Below, piece after piece: positions 63,441 to 64,000 of a stretch of DNA of 64,000 nucleotides (its first letter is position 1; each line of letters begins with the position of its first letter). The translations under genes and the position numbers were made by a program. The DNA lies in assembly GCA_965662735.1 (NCBI GenBank), contig CBFIIU010000006.1, positions 38,818-102,817 of the forward strand, given 5' to 3'. This DNA comes from JAYODZ01 sp965662735. GTDB taxonomy: Bacteria; Pseudomonadota; Alphaproteobacteria; RS24. A model generated the notes under the pieces. The model ran no database searches and was not told the origin of the DNA. It worked only from the letters and a program-made list of their open reading frames with translations.

Positions 63441-64000
63441 ATGCGCGCTTTTTCAGTTCATCGTTTTTTATCCCGATCCCAGACCCCCGCTAATCAGCAG
63501 ACGGATTTCCTACTCAGCGGCACCGCCGGATCTTTAGGGACCGGCTTTGAGATGGGCTTAGAGATGGGTTTAGGACGGGATCGATCTGGACGAAAAACGA
63601 TGTTTGATCGAGGCGTGTTGGGCACAGTATTCTGCGCCATCGCGCTTGGATCAGTTTCACTGATCAGCCTCACCACGCCAGCTTCAGCGGATGGCGACCC
63701 GGACGCCTATATCGAACACAGCTATCGCGAGGTCCCCCCCACATCCCTATCGCCAGCAGAAGATGTTGTAGAACCCGATATCTTCCCATGGGCCAACAAC
63801 TCAGTTGCTCAAGAACCAGAATCTGACACTTCGACCGCTATGGCGCAATCTGAAAAATCGACTGAGTTTATGCCCAGATGGGAAATGGGCGCGACGTTAG
63901 GTTATGTTCGAGATTTCAATTCGGACCTCCGGCTTCCTCCTCACATTTCGGCGACACCGGTGCGCGCCAATTGGAGCGGCGATAGCGAAGATTTTCCGCA
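63441..64000 (+). CDS. Exported protein of unknown function (cut by window edge)
   Basis: 186 residues remain open at the window end. The ATG at 63441 follows AAAGGAG at ideal spacing. A polar N-terminal region of about 55 residues with a duplicated EMGLEMGLG (12-base tandem copy at 63549-63572) is followed by a hydrophobic segment (LGTVFCAIALGSVSLISL) ending in TTPASA, an export signal. Starting at the ATG at 63600 would give a standard signal peptide instead. After it comes an acidic, Ser/Pro-rich stretch and then MPRWEMGATLGYVRDF, which may begin a beta barrel. I do not recognise the family. Confidence 0.7.
   Translation, partial: MRAFSVHRFLSRSQTPANQQTDFLLSGTAGSLGTGFEMGLEMGLGRDRSGRKTMFDRGVLGTVFCAIALGSVSLISLTTPASADGDPDAYIEHSYREVPPTSLSPAEDVVEPDIFPWANNSVAQEPESDTSTAMAQSEKSTEFMPRWEMGATLGYVRDFNSDLRLPPHISATPVRANWSGDSEDFP
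63549..63572. repeat. 12-base in-frame tandem duplication in the last gene
   Basis: GAGATGGGCTTA (63549-63560) and GAGATGGGTTTA (63561-63572) encode Glu-Met-Gly-Leu twice. Confidence 0.85.

Overview
The window is chromosomal DNA from an alphaproteobacterium. The evidence is a phoR-pstSCAB-phoU-phoB locus, a dnaX-recR-ffs block, a pheA-kdsB-cycM block, yejABEF, a CtrA-type box, long-form PstC and PstA, and CYP153-type alkane hydroxylase. No phage, insertion sequence, CRISPR array or plasmid gene is visible. The sequence is a scaffold with six runs of N (154, 58, 247, 907, 99 and 14 bases). Two of these hide gene boundaries (yidC/engB and a HAD nucleotidase/dapD). GC content looks moderate by eye and was not computed.

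Layout. (1) 1-8.9 kb, minus strand: a phosphate-starvation regulon (phoR, pstS-C-A-B, phoU, phoB) with tandem Pho boxes upstream of pstS, preceded by an LpxL-like acyltransferase and an O-acetylhomoserine sulfhydrylase. (2) 9.1-12.5 kb, plus strand: a secreted DUF1329 protein and the GTPase TypA/BipA. (3) 12.5-20.5 kb, minus strand: an oxidative and hydrolytic catabolic run (alkyl sulfatase, two PaaI thioesterases, two quinone-oxidoreductase-type dehydrogenases, an epoxide hydrolase, a flavin monooxygenase, a GFA-type zinc protein). (4) 20.6-25.5 kb: a sulfurtransferase, tRNA-Arg, an orphan histidine kinase with a CtrA-like box, and a disulfide oxidoreductase with a TVP38 partner. (5) 25.9-43.7 kb: mostly housekeeping genes (rpmH-rnpA-yidC-engB-argB, DUF1036 protein, HAD enzyme, dapD-dapE, truA-fmt-def, rmuC, recR-dnaX, 4.5S RNA, nudC, pheA-kdsB, cytochrome c). 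(6) 43.8-51.8 kb: the yejABEF peptide importer converging on an NlpC/P60 peptidase and a leucyl aminopeptidase. (7) 51.8-58 kb: an SDR and a CYP153 P450, thiC, then a membrane protein and a second P450. (8) 58.1-60.1 kb: tRNA-Ser followed by a small accessory segment (GIY-YIG/RAMA-like protein, Sel1-repeat protein). (9) 60.1-64 kb: a divergent phosphoenolpyruvate carboxylase, a VanZ-like protein and the start of a secreted protein.

The catabolic genes (alkyl sulfatase, CYP153, second P450, FMO, dehydrogenases, thioesterases) suggest growth on aliphatic or related hydrophobic substrates. Phosphate acquisition and peptide (perhaps murein peptide) import supply nutrients. No obviously new multi-gene system is visible. 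The most unusual items are the leader and palindrome between metY and the DUF1329 gene, the altered active-site motifs in the acyltransferase and PEP carboxylase, the tRNA-Ser accessory segment, and a recurring pattern of 11-15 bp tandem duplications in linkers and gaps.
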